DNA from: Falsochrobactrum shanghaiense
GTDB lineage: Bacteria > Pseudomonadota > Alphaproteobacteria > Rhizobiales > Rhizobiaceae
DNA length: 64,000 bases
Reading direction: 5' to 3'
NCBI RefSeq assembly: GCF_003149535.1
Contig: NZ_QGDB01000003.1
Span: forward strand, 496,001 to 560,000
Numbering within the stretch: position 1 is the stretch's first letter; each line of letters begins with the position of its first letter. This document shows, in pieces, positions 9,467 to 18,329 of this stretch. The translations under genes were made by a program, and so were the position numbers. The notes beneath the pieces were generated by a model. That model saw only the letters and a list, made by a program, of their open reading frames with translations. It was not told where the DNA came from and made no database searches.

Positions 9467-9682
9467 ATGCCTGTCCGGCTGAAAAAACTCATAGGCACAT
9501 TTCTGCTTGTCGCGCTTGTGATCATCTATGCGATTTTGGCCACACTGGTGGCGGTAGCAGTTCTGGCCGAGTCAAGCGTGTGGGTGCATCTGTTCTATTT
9601 CTTCTTTACCGGTATTCTGTGGGTTCTGCCGGCCATGGGCATCATCTGGTGGATGGAGCGACCGCCACGGCAGAAACGCTAA
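9467..9682 (+). CDS. DUF2842 small membrane protein
   Basis: A 71-residue inner-membrane protein with two hydrophobic helices (about 9-32 and 38-60), joined by a short loop AESSVWVH and ending in the basic tail RPPRQKR. RLKKLIGTFLLVALV and GILWVLPAMGIIWWM fit the alphaproteobacterial DUF2842 family; its function is unknown. The start at 9467 is chosen because GAGGAG lies 5-6 bases upstream. An ATG at 9443 inside the flank of the repeat has none. Confidence 0.85.
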   Translation: MPVRLKKLIGTFLLVALVIIYAILATLVAVAVLAESSVWVHLFYFFFTGILWVLPAMGIIWWMERPPRQKR

Positions 9683-10695
9683 TCTCTTGCCGCTGAATCC
9701 ATCAATATGATGACGTCTTCATAACCACCCTGATCGAGATCCAGCGCCGAGCGCACGACCGCTTCATTGTCCGGATCGAGGATATTCATGATGACTTCCA
9801 CCGGACCATCGGCAATGCGATCTATCTGCCGGGAAGTGGATGCGCCGCATTCAATCGCCACGAAATCATAGACGGTTTCCAGCGCATCGAGGATGAATGG
9901 CAGCCGATCCGCCGAACGCATCGCGCTTTCCGGGTCGGCCCGGCCAAGCGGCATGATATGCGCCCGAGAAAAATGATCGTTATGGATCACGTCGTCAAGA
10001 CGTTTCTGGCCGTCGAGCAAGTCCGTAATGCCGGAGAGATTGTCGCCATCGAGCATCGCCGCTCCCAGAGAACCAAAGGCGGTCATGTCGATCAAGATGA
10101 TGCGTTTGCCCCGGTCGGCAAGCTCTCGCACCAGACGCAATGAACCCACCGCCACCCGATCGCCTTCAGGCGAAACTATGACAATGCGCTTGAGTGTTCC
10201 TTCCAGCAGGTGGTCTGCGATGCTCTCTATTCCATTGGGATTGGAATGCCCTGCGGAGGTCGTCTCATAGCCCGGTTCGTCTTTGGTCGGCGGAACCGAT
10301 GCCGTATCGGCCTCGGCTGCAATCACCGGCCTTTCGATTTCTTCAGCCGTTTTGATGCGCGTCTTATCAAGCGGGATAAAAGCGCGAGTGCTGAACCGTT
10401 CACGCAGCAATGCGAAGACCGATAAAAGCACAAGCCCGGCTGCGAATGTGGCGCCGACCACCGGCGCGGTCCCCGGATAATTCAGCCAGTCCGCCATATC
10501 TTCTCCATTGGAGCCCGTATCGGCGGATTCGTGTGCTCCAATCAGAAGGCCGGTTTGCACGCGAAAATCAGGGATAAAGAGAAGGCAAGCCCCCCATGCC
10601 ATCAGGGCCATAAGCACCGCACCGCCGAAAATCAAAAGCCGGTTACGGCGCAGGCTTTCACCAAGTGCGCCCATATCAATATCTGCATCCTCCAA
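9679..10695 (-). CDS. Degenerate Wzz/BY-kinase-like polysaccharide protein
   Basis: This 338-residue protein keeps the layout of a chain-length co-polymerase fused to a tyrosine autokinase, but reduced. There are two membrane helices (about 20-40 and 80-97), only about 40 residues between them where the family has a large periplasmic domain, and then a cytoplasmic ParA/BY-kinase-like fold (about 168-335). The P-loop is ruined: VSPEGDRVAVGSL lacks the GKS/T, and the A' motif reads LIDMTAFG. It cannot bind ATP as the family does. It sits next to an export lipoprotein and a sugar transferase gene, read away from them. The listed start is TTG with GGGG upstream; an ATG at 10674 is an alternative. 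Confidence 0.7.
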   Translation of the reverse strand: MEDADIDMGALGESLRRNRLLIFGGAVLMALMAWGACLLFIPDFRVQTGLLIGAHESADTGSNGEDMADWLNYPGTAPVVGATFAAGLVLLSVFALLRERFSTRAFIPLDKTRIKTAEEIERPVIAAEADTASVPPTKDEPGYETTSAGHSNPNGIESIADHLLEGTLKRIVIVSPEGDRVAVGSLRLVRELADRGKRIILIDMTAFGSLGAAMLDGDNLSGITDLLDGQKRLDDVIHNDHFSRAHIMPLGRADPESAMRSADRLPFILDALETVYDFVAIECGASTSRQIDRIADGPVEVIMNILDPDNEAVVRSALDLDQGGYEDVIILMDSAARD

Positions 10696-10950
10696 AACCG
10701 GCCCCGTTCTGGGACCGGATTTCTTTATCGAAAATCGTAAACGATCAAGGTAACCAGAGGGTTAAACTCCCGGGGCCCACCACCCTATATCCGCAAGGAT
10801 TTTTGGAGGGGCAGTCAATTATTTACCCGCCATTAACCCTAATCAAACGATAATATCCGCTAACAGCATTCGGGTTTGCTGGTATTTCCATGGCGAAGGC
10901 ACACAAGCCGCCATCAGTGCAAATGGTTTTCGGAAGAGTCCGGGGCAGAA

Positions 10951-11541
10951 ATGACGATGCAGAAAACTCATAGCAGGCGCAACCGGCATGTGGCGGTCGT
11001 CACGCTTGGCCTCGCAGCGATGATGCTTTCGGCATGTTCAGGTTATCGCCCTGCCCCGCCAGCCTTTCATGCGACATTAAACGAGCCCTATCGGCTTAAT
11101 TCCGGTGATCGCGTCCGCATCACCGTGTTCGAGCAGGAAAGCCTCACCAATAATTATAGCGTCGATCAATCGGGTTATATCGCGTTTCCCCTCGTCGGCA
11201 GCGTTCCTGCAAGCGGCAAGACCGTCAAGGAACTCGAAGGCGTCGTTGCCTCGAAATTGCGCGGCGGTTATCTTCGCGATCCCGATGTGAGCATCGAAGT
11301 GGACCGCTATCGCCCGCTGTTCATCATGGGCGAGGTCGGCGCGGCAGGGCAATATTCCTATGTGCCCGGCATGACGGTGCAGAAAGCGATAGCCGCAGCG
11401 GGCGGCTTCACGCCACGCGCCAACCAGCAGAATGTCGATATTACCCGCCAGATCAACGGAGAAGTCATGACAGGACGGGTTCTCATATCGGATCCGATCC
11501 TGCCCGGCGACACCATATATGTACGTGAGCGCCTGTTTTGA
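10951..11541 (+). CDS. Polysaccharide export lipoprotein (Wza/GumB-like)
   Basis: A 196-residue outer-membrane/periplasmic polysaccharide export protein. The signal peptide ends in a lipobox (MMLSAC, Cys near residue 28). The Poly_export domain follows (LNSGDRVRITVFEQESLTNNYSVDQSGYIAFPLVG), then an SLBB-like part (FIMGEVGAAGQYSYVPGMTVQKAIAAAGG). It is short compared with E. coli Wza and resembles ExoF/GumB-type proteins. It is followed by a sugar transferase on the same strand, so together they form a small export/assembly locus. Confidence 0.88.
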   Translation: MTMQKTHSRRNRHVAVVTLGLAAMMLSACSGYRPAPPAFHATLNEPYRLNSGDRVRITVFEQESLTNNYSVDQSGYIAFPLVGSVPASGKTVKELEGVVASKLRGGYLRDPDVSIEVDRYRPLFIMGEVGAAGQYSYVPGMTVQKAIAAAGGFTPRANQQNVDITRQINGEVMTGRVLISDPILPGDTIYVRERLF

Positions 11542-11715
11542 TGGTGCCCGGCGCCTGATCATGCGGATGCTGCGACGCTCCGGGTCGTCTATATAAAAGC
11601 TTTACCATGAAGTGCTTTCCTGAAATCATTATGGCTGCGTCAGGCCGACTGACAGAGTTTCCTAAGGATTTGCCGTTAGGCATGATCCCGCAAATTCATC
11701 ATCAGAGGCAATATC

Positions 11716-13260
11716 GTGCGGGAAAAAGAAGCAGCTTCTCATTCTGCCCATAACGCCGCAGAGGCGGCCGCCAGCAATGGCAAGGGTTCTGGCTCTGGAG
11801 AGGCTGCAAAACTCAACGAGATGGCGCGCCAGATGGCCGCGCAATACAAGCATGACACCTTTTCGCCCGTGATGCTGAGCGGGGTAATGCGCCTGACGGA
11901 GTTCGGCCTGATCTTCCTCACCGGCGTTCTCAGCTTCATTTTCTATGTAGGCATCGGCGGTCATCTCGATCTTTATTATCCGCTCAGCATCATCGCGGGC
12001 GGCGCATTGTTCGTGATGATGACGGAGTTCCATGATGGCTATCAGATCAATATCCTGCGCGCGCCCATCCGTCATTTCAGGCGGCTGATCCTTACCTGGG
12101 CGGCAGTACTGGGCGCCCTCGCCGTTGCTGGCTTTCTGTTTAAAATATCTTCCGATTTCTCGCGCGGCTGGTTTCTCATTTGGGCGGCAAGCGCTTTTAT
12201 TCTGCTTGCAGGGACACGCCTTTTCATAGCGCGTAAAGTCAGACACTGGGCGCGAAACGGCACTATGGAACGCCGGGCGGTGATCGTCGGCGGCGGTACG
12301 AATGCAGAAACGCTCATTCGCTCGCTTGAACAGCAGCCTGATAACGACATCCGCATCTGCGGCATTTTCGATGACCGGGACAATCGCCGCTCCCCCCCCA
12401 TCGTCGCCGGCTACCCCAAGCTTGGCAATATCGACGAGCTCATCGAATTTGCCCGAATTGCCCATATTGATATGCTGATCGTTTCCCTGCCGATCAGTGC
12501 AGAAGCGCGGGTGCTTTCGCTTCTGAAAAAGCTCTGGGTTCTGCCCGTCGATATTCGTCTGTCAGCGCTTAACAACCATCTGCGTTTCAGGCCGCGCGCC
12601 TATTCCTATATCGGCTCCGTGCCGATGCTCGATATTTTCGACAGGCCGATCAATGAATGGGACTCGGTTGCAAAACGCATATTCGATATTGTCTTCAGCC
12701 TGTTAGGGATTATCCTGCTCTCGCCGGTCATGCTGGCGACTGCCATAGCAATCAAGCTGGACAGCAAGGGGCCCGTCATCTTCAAGCAGAAGCGGCACGG
12801 CTTTAATAATGAAGTCATCAATGTCTGGAAGTTCCGCTCAATGTATGTCGAGCAGTCAGACCCGACAGCCGGCCAGGCCGTTACCAAGGGCGATCCGCGC
12901 GTCACGCGCGTTGGCCGTTTCATCCGCAAGACGTCTATTGATGAGCTGCCACAATTCTTCAACGCGCTACGCGGTACGCTTTCGCTGGTCGGTCCGCGTC
13001 CGCATGCGGTGGCCGCATATACGCGCAACATATTCTATGATGATGTGGTGGATGGTTATTTCGCCCGTCACCGCGTCAAACCGGGCGTCACCGGCTGGGC
13101 GCAAATCAATGGCTGGCGCGGAGAAATCGATAATGACGAGAAAATCCGCATGCGTACGGAATATGATCTCTACTATATCGAAAACTGGTCGCTATGGTTT
13201 GATCTCAAGATCCTGTTTCTGACGCCTGTCAGGCTTCTGAATACGGAAAATGCATATTGA
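11716..13260 (+). CDS. Polyprenyl-phosphate sugar-1-phosphate transferase (WcaJ/ExoY-like)
   Basis: This enzyme starts polysaccharide repeat assembly by moving a sugar phosphate from a UDP-sugar to undecaprenyl phosphate. The 514-residue protein has about four N-terminal membrane helices (55-160), a central Rossmann-like region (VIVGGGTNAETLIRSL) and a C-terminal bacterial sugar transferase domain from about residue 318. That domain opens with a further hydrophobic helix (DIVFSLLGIILLSPVML) and contains KFRSMYVEQSD, RKTSIDELPQFFNALRG and SLVGPRPHA. It starts with GTG at 11716. The sugar (glucose or galactose) cannot be told from sequence. Confidence 0.9.
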   Translation: MREKEAASHSAHNAAEAAASNGKGSGSGEAAKLNEMARQMAAQYKHDTFSPVMLSGVMRLTEFGLIFLTGVLSFIFYVGIGGHLDLYYPLSIIAGGALFVMMTEFHDGYQINILRAPIRHFRRLILTWAAVLGALAVAGFLFKISSDFSRGWFLIWAASAFILLAGTRLFIARKVRHWARNGTMERRAVIVGGGTNAETLIRSLEQQPDNDIRICGIFDDRDNRRSPPIVAGYPKLGNIDELIEFARIAHIDMLIVSLPISAEARVLSLLKKLWVLPVDIRLSALNNHLRFRPRAYSYIGSVPMLDIFDRPINEWDSVAKRIFDIVFSLLGIILLSPVMLATAIAIKLDSKGPVIFKQKRHGFNNEVINVWKFRSMYVEQSDPTAGQAVTKGDPRVTRVGRFIRKTSIDELPQFFNALRGTLSLVGPRPHAVAAYTRNIFYDDVVDGYFARHRVKPGVTGWAQINGWRGEIDNDEKIRMRTEYDLYYIENWSLWFDLKILFLTPVRLLNTENAY

Positions 13261-13303
13261 ATGGCTTTTTCCCGCAAGTCCGATGCACATTTGTCGTCGT
13301 CAC

Positions 13304-13410
13304 TAAAGCGTGTTGCGTTTTATCGTATTCATACAACACGCTTTAACTCTTTGTTTTTACGCATGCCTTTATCCCAAAACCGGTACCCACTTTTGGGAGA
13401 CATGCTCTAG
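13304..13410. repeat. Bru-RS-type palindromic repeat, second subfamily
   Basis: A 107-base copy of the variant that begins TAAAGCGTGTTGCGTTTTAT and ends GGGAGACATGCTCTAG, with the inner ATTCATACAACACGCTTTAA and AAAACCGGTACCCACTTTT. It is nearly identical to the copy at 60641. Confidence 0.9.
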
Positions 13411-13437
13411 TTCTACACTCTATCATCCCATAGATCG

Positions 13438-13464
13438 AAGGCGCGCAAGGGTACGCGCCTTTTG
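13438..13464 (+). terminator. Probable terminator of the sugar transferase gene
   Basis: AAGGCGCG-caagggta-CGCGCCTTTT forms an 8-bp hairpin with a short T-run, about 180 bases after the stop codon and beyond the repeat. Confidence 0.6.
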
Positions 13465-13535
13465 CGCCTTATGGCAGCAACAATAGGCCATCCCGATAAT
13501 CCGGTTTCCGTCAATAATTAAAATAGAAGAGAAAA

Positions 13536-13612
<77 letters not shown>

Positions 13613-13849
13613 AACCGGAGGAAGCCTTAGAATGCAAAGAGTTTTTCCGCAAGCCCTAAAAACAAATAAAAGAACAAAATGCACACGAATGCAAATCCGT
13701 GGCAACGCTCTCAACCCATAGGCCATCATAATCACGATAAAGATCAGCAGAAGATTTCCAACATCTGCTTTGGCCGACAGGGCTTCTTTCTCTCTTGCGT
13801 TGTGGCGAGACTCAATGTTCAATCCTGAAAAACATAGGGGATGAGGGGC

Positions 13850-14554
13850 ATGCTAACGCGTCGGAAATTTTGCAGCTGCCTGCTGGCCTCGCTCCCCCTG
13901 GCAGCGACACCAGCTTTTGGCGAAGCCATGGAATGCGCCGTATTCACGGATCAGCGGCAAAATGAAACCTCACCCAAGGAAGCAATAGAGCTTCTCAGGC
14001 AAGGCAATGAACGTTTCGTGGCAGGACAGACTATCAACTGCGATCTGATGCGTCAGGTTCATGAAACTGCAAATCATCAATCACCTTTCGCGGCCATCGT
14101 CGGCTGTATCGATTCACGAGTACCGCCGGAAATTATCTTCGATCAACGCATCGGCGATGTTTTTTGTGCGCGCGTAGCCGGAAACTTTGTGAACGATGAT
14201 ATTTTAGGCAGTCTTGAATATGCGACTGAAGTTGCGGGGGCCAGAGCAATCGTCGTTCTCGGCCATAGTTCGTGCGGCGCCGTCAAAAGTGCTGTTGATG
14301 ATGTGAAGATGGGGCATATAACAAATATGCTTGCCCAAATTACTCCAGCCCTGGAAAATCTTGATGGTTCAGAGGGTCCGCGCAGTTCCAGCAACACGGC
14401 TCTGGTTCAGAAGGTCGCTGAAGAACATGCACGCATCACGGCTGAAAGCTTAATCCGCCGCAGCAGCATCCTTCAAAAACGCCACGAAGCTGGAAATCTT
14501 CTTGTCGTTCCAGCCATGCATGACATCGCTACCGGCAGAGTAAGCTGGTTGTAA
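13850..14554 (+). CDS. Exported beta-class carbonic anhydrase
   Basis: The enzyme interconverts CO2 and bicarbonate. The zinc ligands and activating pair of the beta class are present: C86-x-D88-x-R90 (GCIDSR) and H139-x-x-C142 (GHSSCG). An N-terminal export signal is clear: TRRKF, a hydrophobic run, then AAT PAFGEA. The twin arginine makes a Tat route likely, which would let the protein bind zinc in the cytoplasm first. The start at 13850 is preferred over 13841 because GGGG lies 9 bases upstream. It is a stand-alone gene after tRNA-Pro. Confidence 0.92.
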   Translation: MLTRRKFCSCLLASLPLAATPAFGEAMECAVFTDQRQNETSPKEAIELLRQGNERFVAGQTINCDLMRQVHETANHQSPFAAIVGCIDSRVPPEIIFDQRIGDVFCARVAGNFVNDDILGSLEYATEVAGARAIVVLGHSSCGAVKSAVDDVKMGHITNMLAQITPALENLDGSEGPRSSSNTALVQKVAEEHARITAESLIRRSSILQKRHEAGNLLVVPAMHDIATGRVSWL

Positions 14555-14636
14555 GTCATCAATATAGAGGTGCTGGAGACCCGAGGCGCTGAGAGCGCTT
14601 GAATTACAAATCTTTAATTCTCCAGCAATTGTGGCG

Positions 14637-14744
14637 TTAAAGCGTGTCGCGATCTTTCAGATTCGCTCCTTACGCTTTAAGTTGTTGTTTTTACGCATGT
14701 CGTTATCCCGAAACCGGTTCCCACTTTCGGGCGACATGCTTTAG
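14637..14744. repeat. Bru-RS-type palindromic repeat, full copy
   Basis: A 108-base copy of the first subfamily, almost identical to that at 4203 (TTAAAGCGTGTCGCGATC... ...GGGCGACATGCTTTAG). Confidence 0.9.
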
Positions 14745-14767
14745 AAATCCGCCCCTAATCATAAGAC

Positions 14768-14860
14768 ATGAAAGCGGGTCTGGATCATCTGATATTATTC
14801 TTCAGCGCTATTGCCACGGGATACGCCGCCTGGGCAGTTTTTACGGGTGCCCTGAATTAA
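14768..14860 (+). CDS. Small single-pass membrane protein, 30 aa
   Basis: An ATG opens a 30-residue frame reading MKAGLDHLILFFSAIATGYA and then AWAVFTGALN. One hydrophobic helix covers nearly the whole chain. It stands 24 bases after the end of a repeat, with only a weak AAGA upstream. No family is recognised; it may be a real small membrane protein of the kind often missed in annotation. Confidence 0.45.
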   Translation: MKAGLDHLILFFSAIATGYAAWAVFTGALN

Positions 14861-14892
14861 GTGATGTCCACGCAAGCCCTGTTTTGCCTCAA

Positions 14893-15875
14893 TCACTGAT
14901 CGCGGAGCTGGTAGGTTTCAGCGATATAGCGGTAGCCTTCGCCCTCCCGCTTGAGATAGGCAAGGGAAGGAAACGGCATGTGATAGCCGATAAATGGCAG
15001 GCGATCCGTCGCAATCATATCGAAGAGGCGCTTTCGGGTATCGACCGCCATTTCCTTATCCATATCGAATGAAACATGCCATTCAGGCCGCTGCAAGGTC
15101 GTGACAAAATGATTGGCCGTGTCCGAAATCAGAATCAGCGGTTTGCCATCCGATTCGATACGGAAGGCCAGATGTCCCGGTGTGTGCCCGAACGCGCCGA
15201 GCGCATGAATGCCGGAGACAACTTCACTCCCATCGTCGAGGAAGGTCGTTTTTTCAGCCAGCGGCTTAATATTATATTACTTTCGACCAGTTGGGCCACG
15301 CGCGCCGCAGGGCCGTCAAGCCGTGCAGGATCAGTCCAGAAATCAAATTCCTTTTGCCCCGTCATATAGCGTGCATTGGCGAATGTCGGCTTCGCATCCT
15401 CCATTAATCCGCCGATATGATCGGGGTGAAAATGGCTTATCACCACCAATGACACATCATCTGCCTTGTAGCCTGACGCTTCAAGTGCCGCGACCAGCCT
15501 GCCCTGACCGGCTTCGCGAGAAGCCGCCCCAAGGCCGGTATCGAAGAGAACGAGCTCCGTTCCCGTATTGATCAGCACAGGGGTAAAACCATTTACGAAA
15601 CGATCAGCAGGAAGAAGATTATCTTCCAGCAAAGCCGCCACGTCTTTTGCATCCTGATTGATCGCATAGGTTTTTTCGGGTGCCTCACCCGCCCTGCGCC
15701 CGTCGGAAAGCGTCGTAATCTCGAACTCGCCCAGCTGGAAACGATGAAAATCGGGATTGCCCACTGCGGCCATCGAGGTTGCCGCGGCAGCATTTGTGCT
15801 TTCCAGCGCAGACAACATTGCCCCTCCACCCGCTGAAGAGGCTGCAATCATGAAATCACGCCTTGAGAGAGTCAT
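14893..15875 (-). pseudogene. Metallo-beta-lactamase-fold hydrolase, frameshifted
   Basis: The first part (from the ATG at 15875, GGAG upstream) carries a twin-arginine signal (LSRRDFMIAASSAGG) and the zinc motif SHFHPDHIGG. After VESNI the frame goes wrong and stops at 15135. The correct continuation is in another frame: KPLAEKTTFLDDGSEVV, then FGHTPGHLAF (next zinc histidine) and ISDTANHF, reaching the natural end at 14893. The cause is visible: TATTA is present twice in tandem at 15270-15279, a +5 insertion. Removing one copy restores one open frame of about 325 codons. The intact family is exported MBL-fold hydrolases (quorum-quenching or beta-lactamase-like); its substrate is unknown. 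Confidence 0.88.
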
Positions 15876-16094
15876 CGGCTTATCTCCATCGTGGTTTCGT
15901 GGAGGACAAAGCAGCCCTCGCTGCGGTTGAGGATAGCGTAAAATGCGCATCGATCCAAAGCAAAACGACGGGCGGGGATTGTGTTGTGATCAACACTATC
16001 TTGCTTTAGCGCAAAAATCCTATTATCTGGAATGTGCGCGGGACGGCCCGCGTCTGTGTTCGCATAGGGGACGGCCCCATAAAAGGGCTATTGC

Positions 16095-16844
16095 ATGGCT
16101 GGACCTATAGAACAATTTGAGATCAAGCCTCTCATCGAACTTGGCGTTTTGGGCGGCCAGCAAATCGCCCTCACAAATTCCGCAATCTATATGTTTCTGA
16201 CGATCTGCGTTGCTGCGGGTTTTCTTTTGCTGTCTTCACGCCGCAGGGCAATCATACCCGGACGATGGCAATCATCTGCCGAAATGCTTTATGAATTCGT
16301 GTCCAAGACATTGCGCGACAATGCCGGCGAAAAGGGAATGAAATTCTTTCCGCTGGTGTTTTCGCTGTTCATGTTCATTCTTGCGGCAAACCTGATCGGC
16401 ATGTTCCCCTATGCATTCACGGTGACGAGCCAGATCATCGTGACCTTCGCGCTGGCCATGCTGGTTTTTTTTACGGTGACGATTTACGGGATCGTGCGGC
16501 ACGGTCTCCGATTCTTCCGGTTGTTCATGCCGTCGGGCGTTCCGATAGCTCTCGCGCCACTTATCGTCCCCATAGAAATCATGTCCTTTCTCTCCCGGCC
16601 CATCAGCCATTCGGTGCGTCTGTTTTCGGTCATGCTTGCGGGCCACATCACGCTGAAGGTCTTTGCCGGGTTCGTGGTCGGTCTGGGAAGTCTGGGAACG
16701 CTGGGGCTGTTTTCCGCGATATTGCCGCTTGCAATGACCGTCGCGCTGACCGCGCTTGAGATATTGATGGCGGTCATCCAGGCCTATGTATTCGCAATGC
16801 TGACCTGCATGTATCTCAACGACGCGCTACATCCTTCTCACTAG
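16095..16844 (+). CDS. atpB: F0 ATP synthase subunit a, stand-alone copy
   Basis: A 249-residue, polytopic subunit that forms the proton half-channels of F0. Hallmarks are [28 protein letters not shown] with the essential arginine R175, [12 protein letters not shown], and the C-terminal Q229 [19 protein letters not shown] lies 7 bases before the ATG. Unusually, no atpE, atpF or atpI is nearby. The residue four after the essential Arg is Val (V179) where most homologues have Asn (RLFxN). As I recall it, the usual Brucella-group subunit a differs at many positions, so this looks like a second, diverged copy. Confidence 0.88.
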   Translation: MAGPIEQFEIKPLIELGVLGGQQIALTNSAIYMFLTICVAAGFLLLSSRRRAIIPGRWQSSAEMLYEFVSKTLRDNAGEKGMKFFPLVFSLFMFILAANLIGMFPYAFTVTSQIIVTFALAMLVFFTVTIYGIVRHGLRFFRLFMPSGVPIALAPLIVPIEIMSFLSRPISHSVRLFSVMLAGHITLKVFAGFVVGLGSLGTLGLFSAILPLAMTVALTALEILMAVIQAYVFAMLTCMYLNDALHPSH

Positions 16845-16990
16845 AGCGGTTCCGTTTAAACGGAATCGTCGGAACCGCTCTATCTATTTGTTTTTACGCA
16901 TATCCAGACGCATCGGAGCAGGAAAAGAAATCAGCCCAGTGAACTGATTTCCCTGCGGAGGCGTTTCACGCTTTTGCTGGAAATGCTCTA
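16842..16990. repeat. Bru-RS-related repeat starting at the atpB stop codon
   Basis: The atpB stop TAG is the first triplet of TAGAGCGGTTCCGTTTAAAC, the left palindrome (AGAGCGGTTCCG / CGGAACCGCTCT). It is followed by the TTGTTTTTACGCAT linker and a right end TTTCACGCTTTTGCTGGAAATGCTCTA. The middle (about 16912-16965) holds a further inverted pair, GAAATCAGCCCAGTGAACTGATTTC. Confidence 0.75.
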
Positions 16991-16998
16991 AACCTGAC

Positions 16999-17048
16999 GC
17001 GGAAGGACGGCCTTTCGCTTTATTCACACTGTCTGGGACGACCCGTAC
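16999..17048 (+). promoter_or_regulatory. Guanidine-II (mini-ykkC) riboswitch
   Basis: Two small hairpins with ACGR tetraloops stand just before the exporter gene. Hairpin 1 is GCGGAAGG-ACGG-CCTTTCGC (16999-17018, one G-T pair). Hairpin 2 is GGG-ACGA-CCC (17035-17044) with outer pairs extending to 17031/17048. Both loops sit in the family's GG-ACGR-CC setting and are 13-15 bases apart. The ribosome site CGGAG (17051-17055) follows at once. This matches the known guanidine-II class, in which guanidine joins the two loops and frees the ribosome site. Confidence 0.93.
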
Positions 17049-17061
17049 CACGGAGCATATA

Positions 17062-17379
17062 ATGGCATGGATTTATCTGGGAATTGCAGGCGTTCTTGAA
17101 GTCGTCTGGGCCTATTACATGAAGAAGTCGGAAGGCTTTTCTCTTCTCACGCCCAGCATCATCACGCTCGTGGCGATGATCGGAAGCTTCATTCTGCTGG
17201 CGATTGCCATGCGCAGTCTGCCGCTCGGCACTGCTTACGCAATCTGGACCGGAATCGGCGCTGTCGGCGCCTTCGTACTGGGAATATTCATTCTCGGCGA
17301 AGCAGCGACATTCTTCCGTATCGCCAGCGTCGCGTTGATCCTGGCCGGGATCATTGGCCTGAAGCTTTCATCGACGTAA
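17062..17379 (+). CDS. gdx: SMR-family guanidinium exporter (Gdx/SugE type)
   Basis: A 105-residue four-helix membrane protein that works as a dual-topology dimer and exchanges guanidinium for protons. The conserved Glu is E13 in AGVLEVVWA. The Gdx-type features W16, MKKSEGF and [20 protein letters not shown] separate it from EmrE-like multidrug pumps. The guanidine-II riboswitch directly upstream supports the same substrate and explains its control. Confidence 0.95.
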   Translation: MAWIYLGIAGVLEVVWAYYMKKSEGFSLLTPSIITLVAMIGSFILLAIAMRSLPLGTAYAIWTGIGAVGAFVLGIFILGEAATFFRIASVALILAGIIGLKLSST

Positions 17380-17456
17380 AACATTCTCAACCTTCCGGCG
17401 GAGGCAATGCTGCCTCCGCCGGAAGAACCAAGCCGTTCCCATGACTGGAAAAAAGT

Positions 17457-17975
17457 TTAACGCACCTGATCCAGAAGGCGTTTGCATTCCAGCAGGTCGA
17501 AAAGTGCCTCCTGCAACAGCGCCCGGTTGTCCTTGGATGGGCGCTTTCCGTCGGCACCGATGGGGCCGTCTTCCTCGCCCTTAAGCAAGCCAAACAGTTT
17601 GCGTGCCGGCTGCGGCGCCTTGATGCCGTTTGGCAGCGCCATCTCCTGATCGGCATTTTCCGCTGCCTGTTTCTGGTGCGCAATGGCTTCAATCGCCTGC
17701 ACATCGCCATTGCCAAGCGCAATGATAAATTGCGTATTATGCTCGCGAAGCAGGCGCTGTACGCCCTTGATGGTATAGCCCTGATCGTAAAGCAGATGCC
17801 GAATGCCCTTGAGCAATCCCACATCAAGCGGGCGATAATACCGGCGGCCACCTCCCCGCTTCATCGGCTTGATCTGCGTAAAACGGGTTTCCCAGAAGCG
17901 CAATACGTGTTGCGGGAGGTCGAGATCCTCTGCAACCTCGCTTATCGTTCTGAATGCATCAGGGCTTTTTTCCAT
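17457..17975 (-). CDS. MerR-family transcriptional regulator
   Basis: A 172-residue regulator with an N-terminal winged helix-turn-helix of the MerR type: [21 protein letters not shown], then [20 protein letters not shown] (about residues 8-55). A helix for dimerisation follows, and then a variable C-terminus with no metal-binding cysteines. The gene order merR-ihfA-fabH-plsX is conserved in alphaproteobacteria, but the role of this regulator is not known. The start at 17975 is chosen for GGAAAGG upstream. Confidence 0.88.
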   Translation of the reverse strand: MEKSPDAFRTISEVAEDLDLPQHVLRFWETRFTQIKPMKRGGGRRYYRPLDVGLLKGIRHLLYDQGYTIKGVQRLLREHNTQFIIALGNGDVQAIEAIAHQKQAAENADQEMALPNGIKAPQPARKLFGLLKGEEDGPIGADGKRPSKDNRALLQEALFDLLECKRLLDQVR

Positions 17976-18329
17976 CCGGCTGACCTTTCCAGTGGTTCGT
18001 TCTGCCGTGTTGCGCAACAGTGCCTGTGTTTTTTGGCATGGTTCAATGCATATCCCGTCGATCCGGGCCACCATGCAGACCGTTTTGCCAAACGCCGTTT
18101 AACACAAAATCTTTGCTAAAAAGTCCCAGCTTGCCGGAATCATATATTAGCATACACGACTCACTTTCCAGCTCATTATATAATATCAGCACGTTATAAG
18201 CACCCCTTCAAGTATGACAGGAAGAGCGATGCTTATCTGTTTTTGCAATAATGGGACAGGAATGCGCAAACCGGCCCGATATGGGCGATTAAAGGAAGGG
18301 CAGCAATTTTCTTTAACCGGAGGAGACTG
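17976..18329. other. Spacer between ihfA and merR
   Basis: About 350 bases are free of genes. The merR promoter should lie here. It is partly AT-rich (around 18140-18190) and I find no repeat, RNA gene or clear terminator. Confidence 0.5.
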
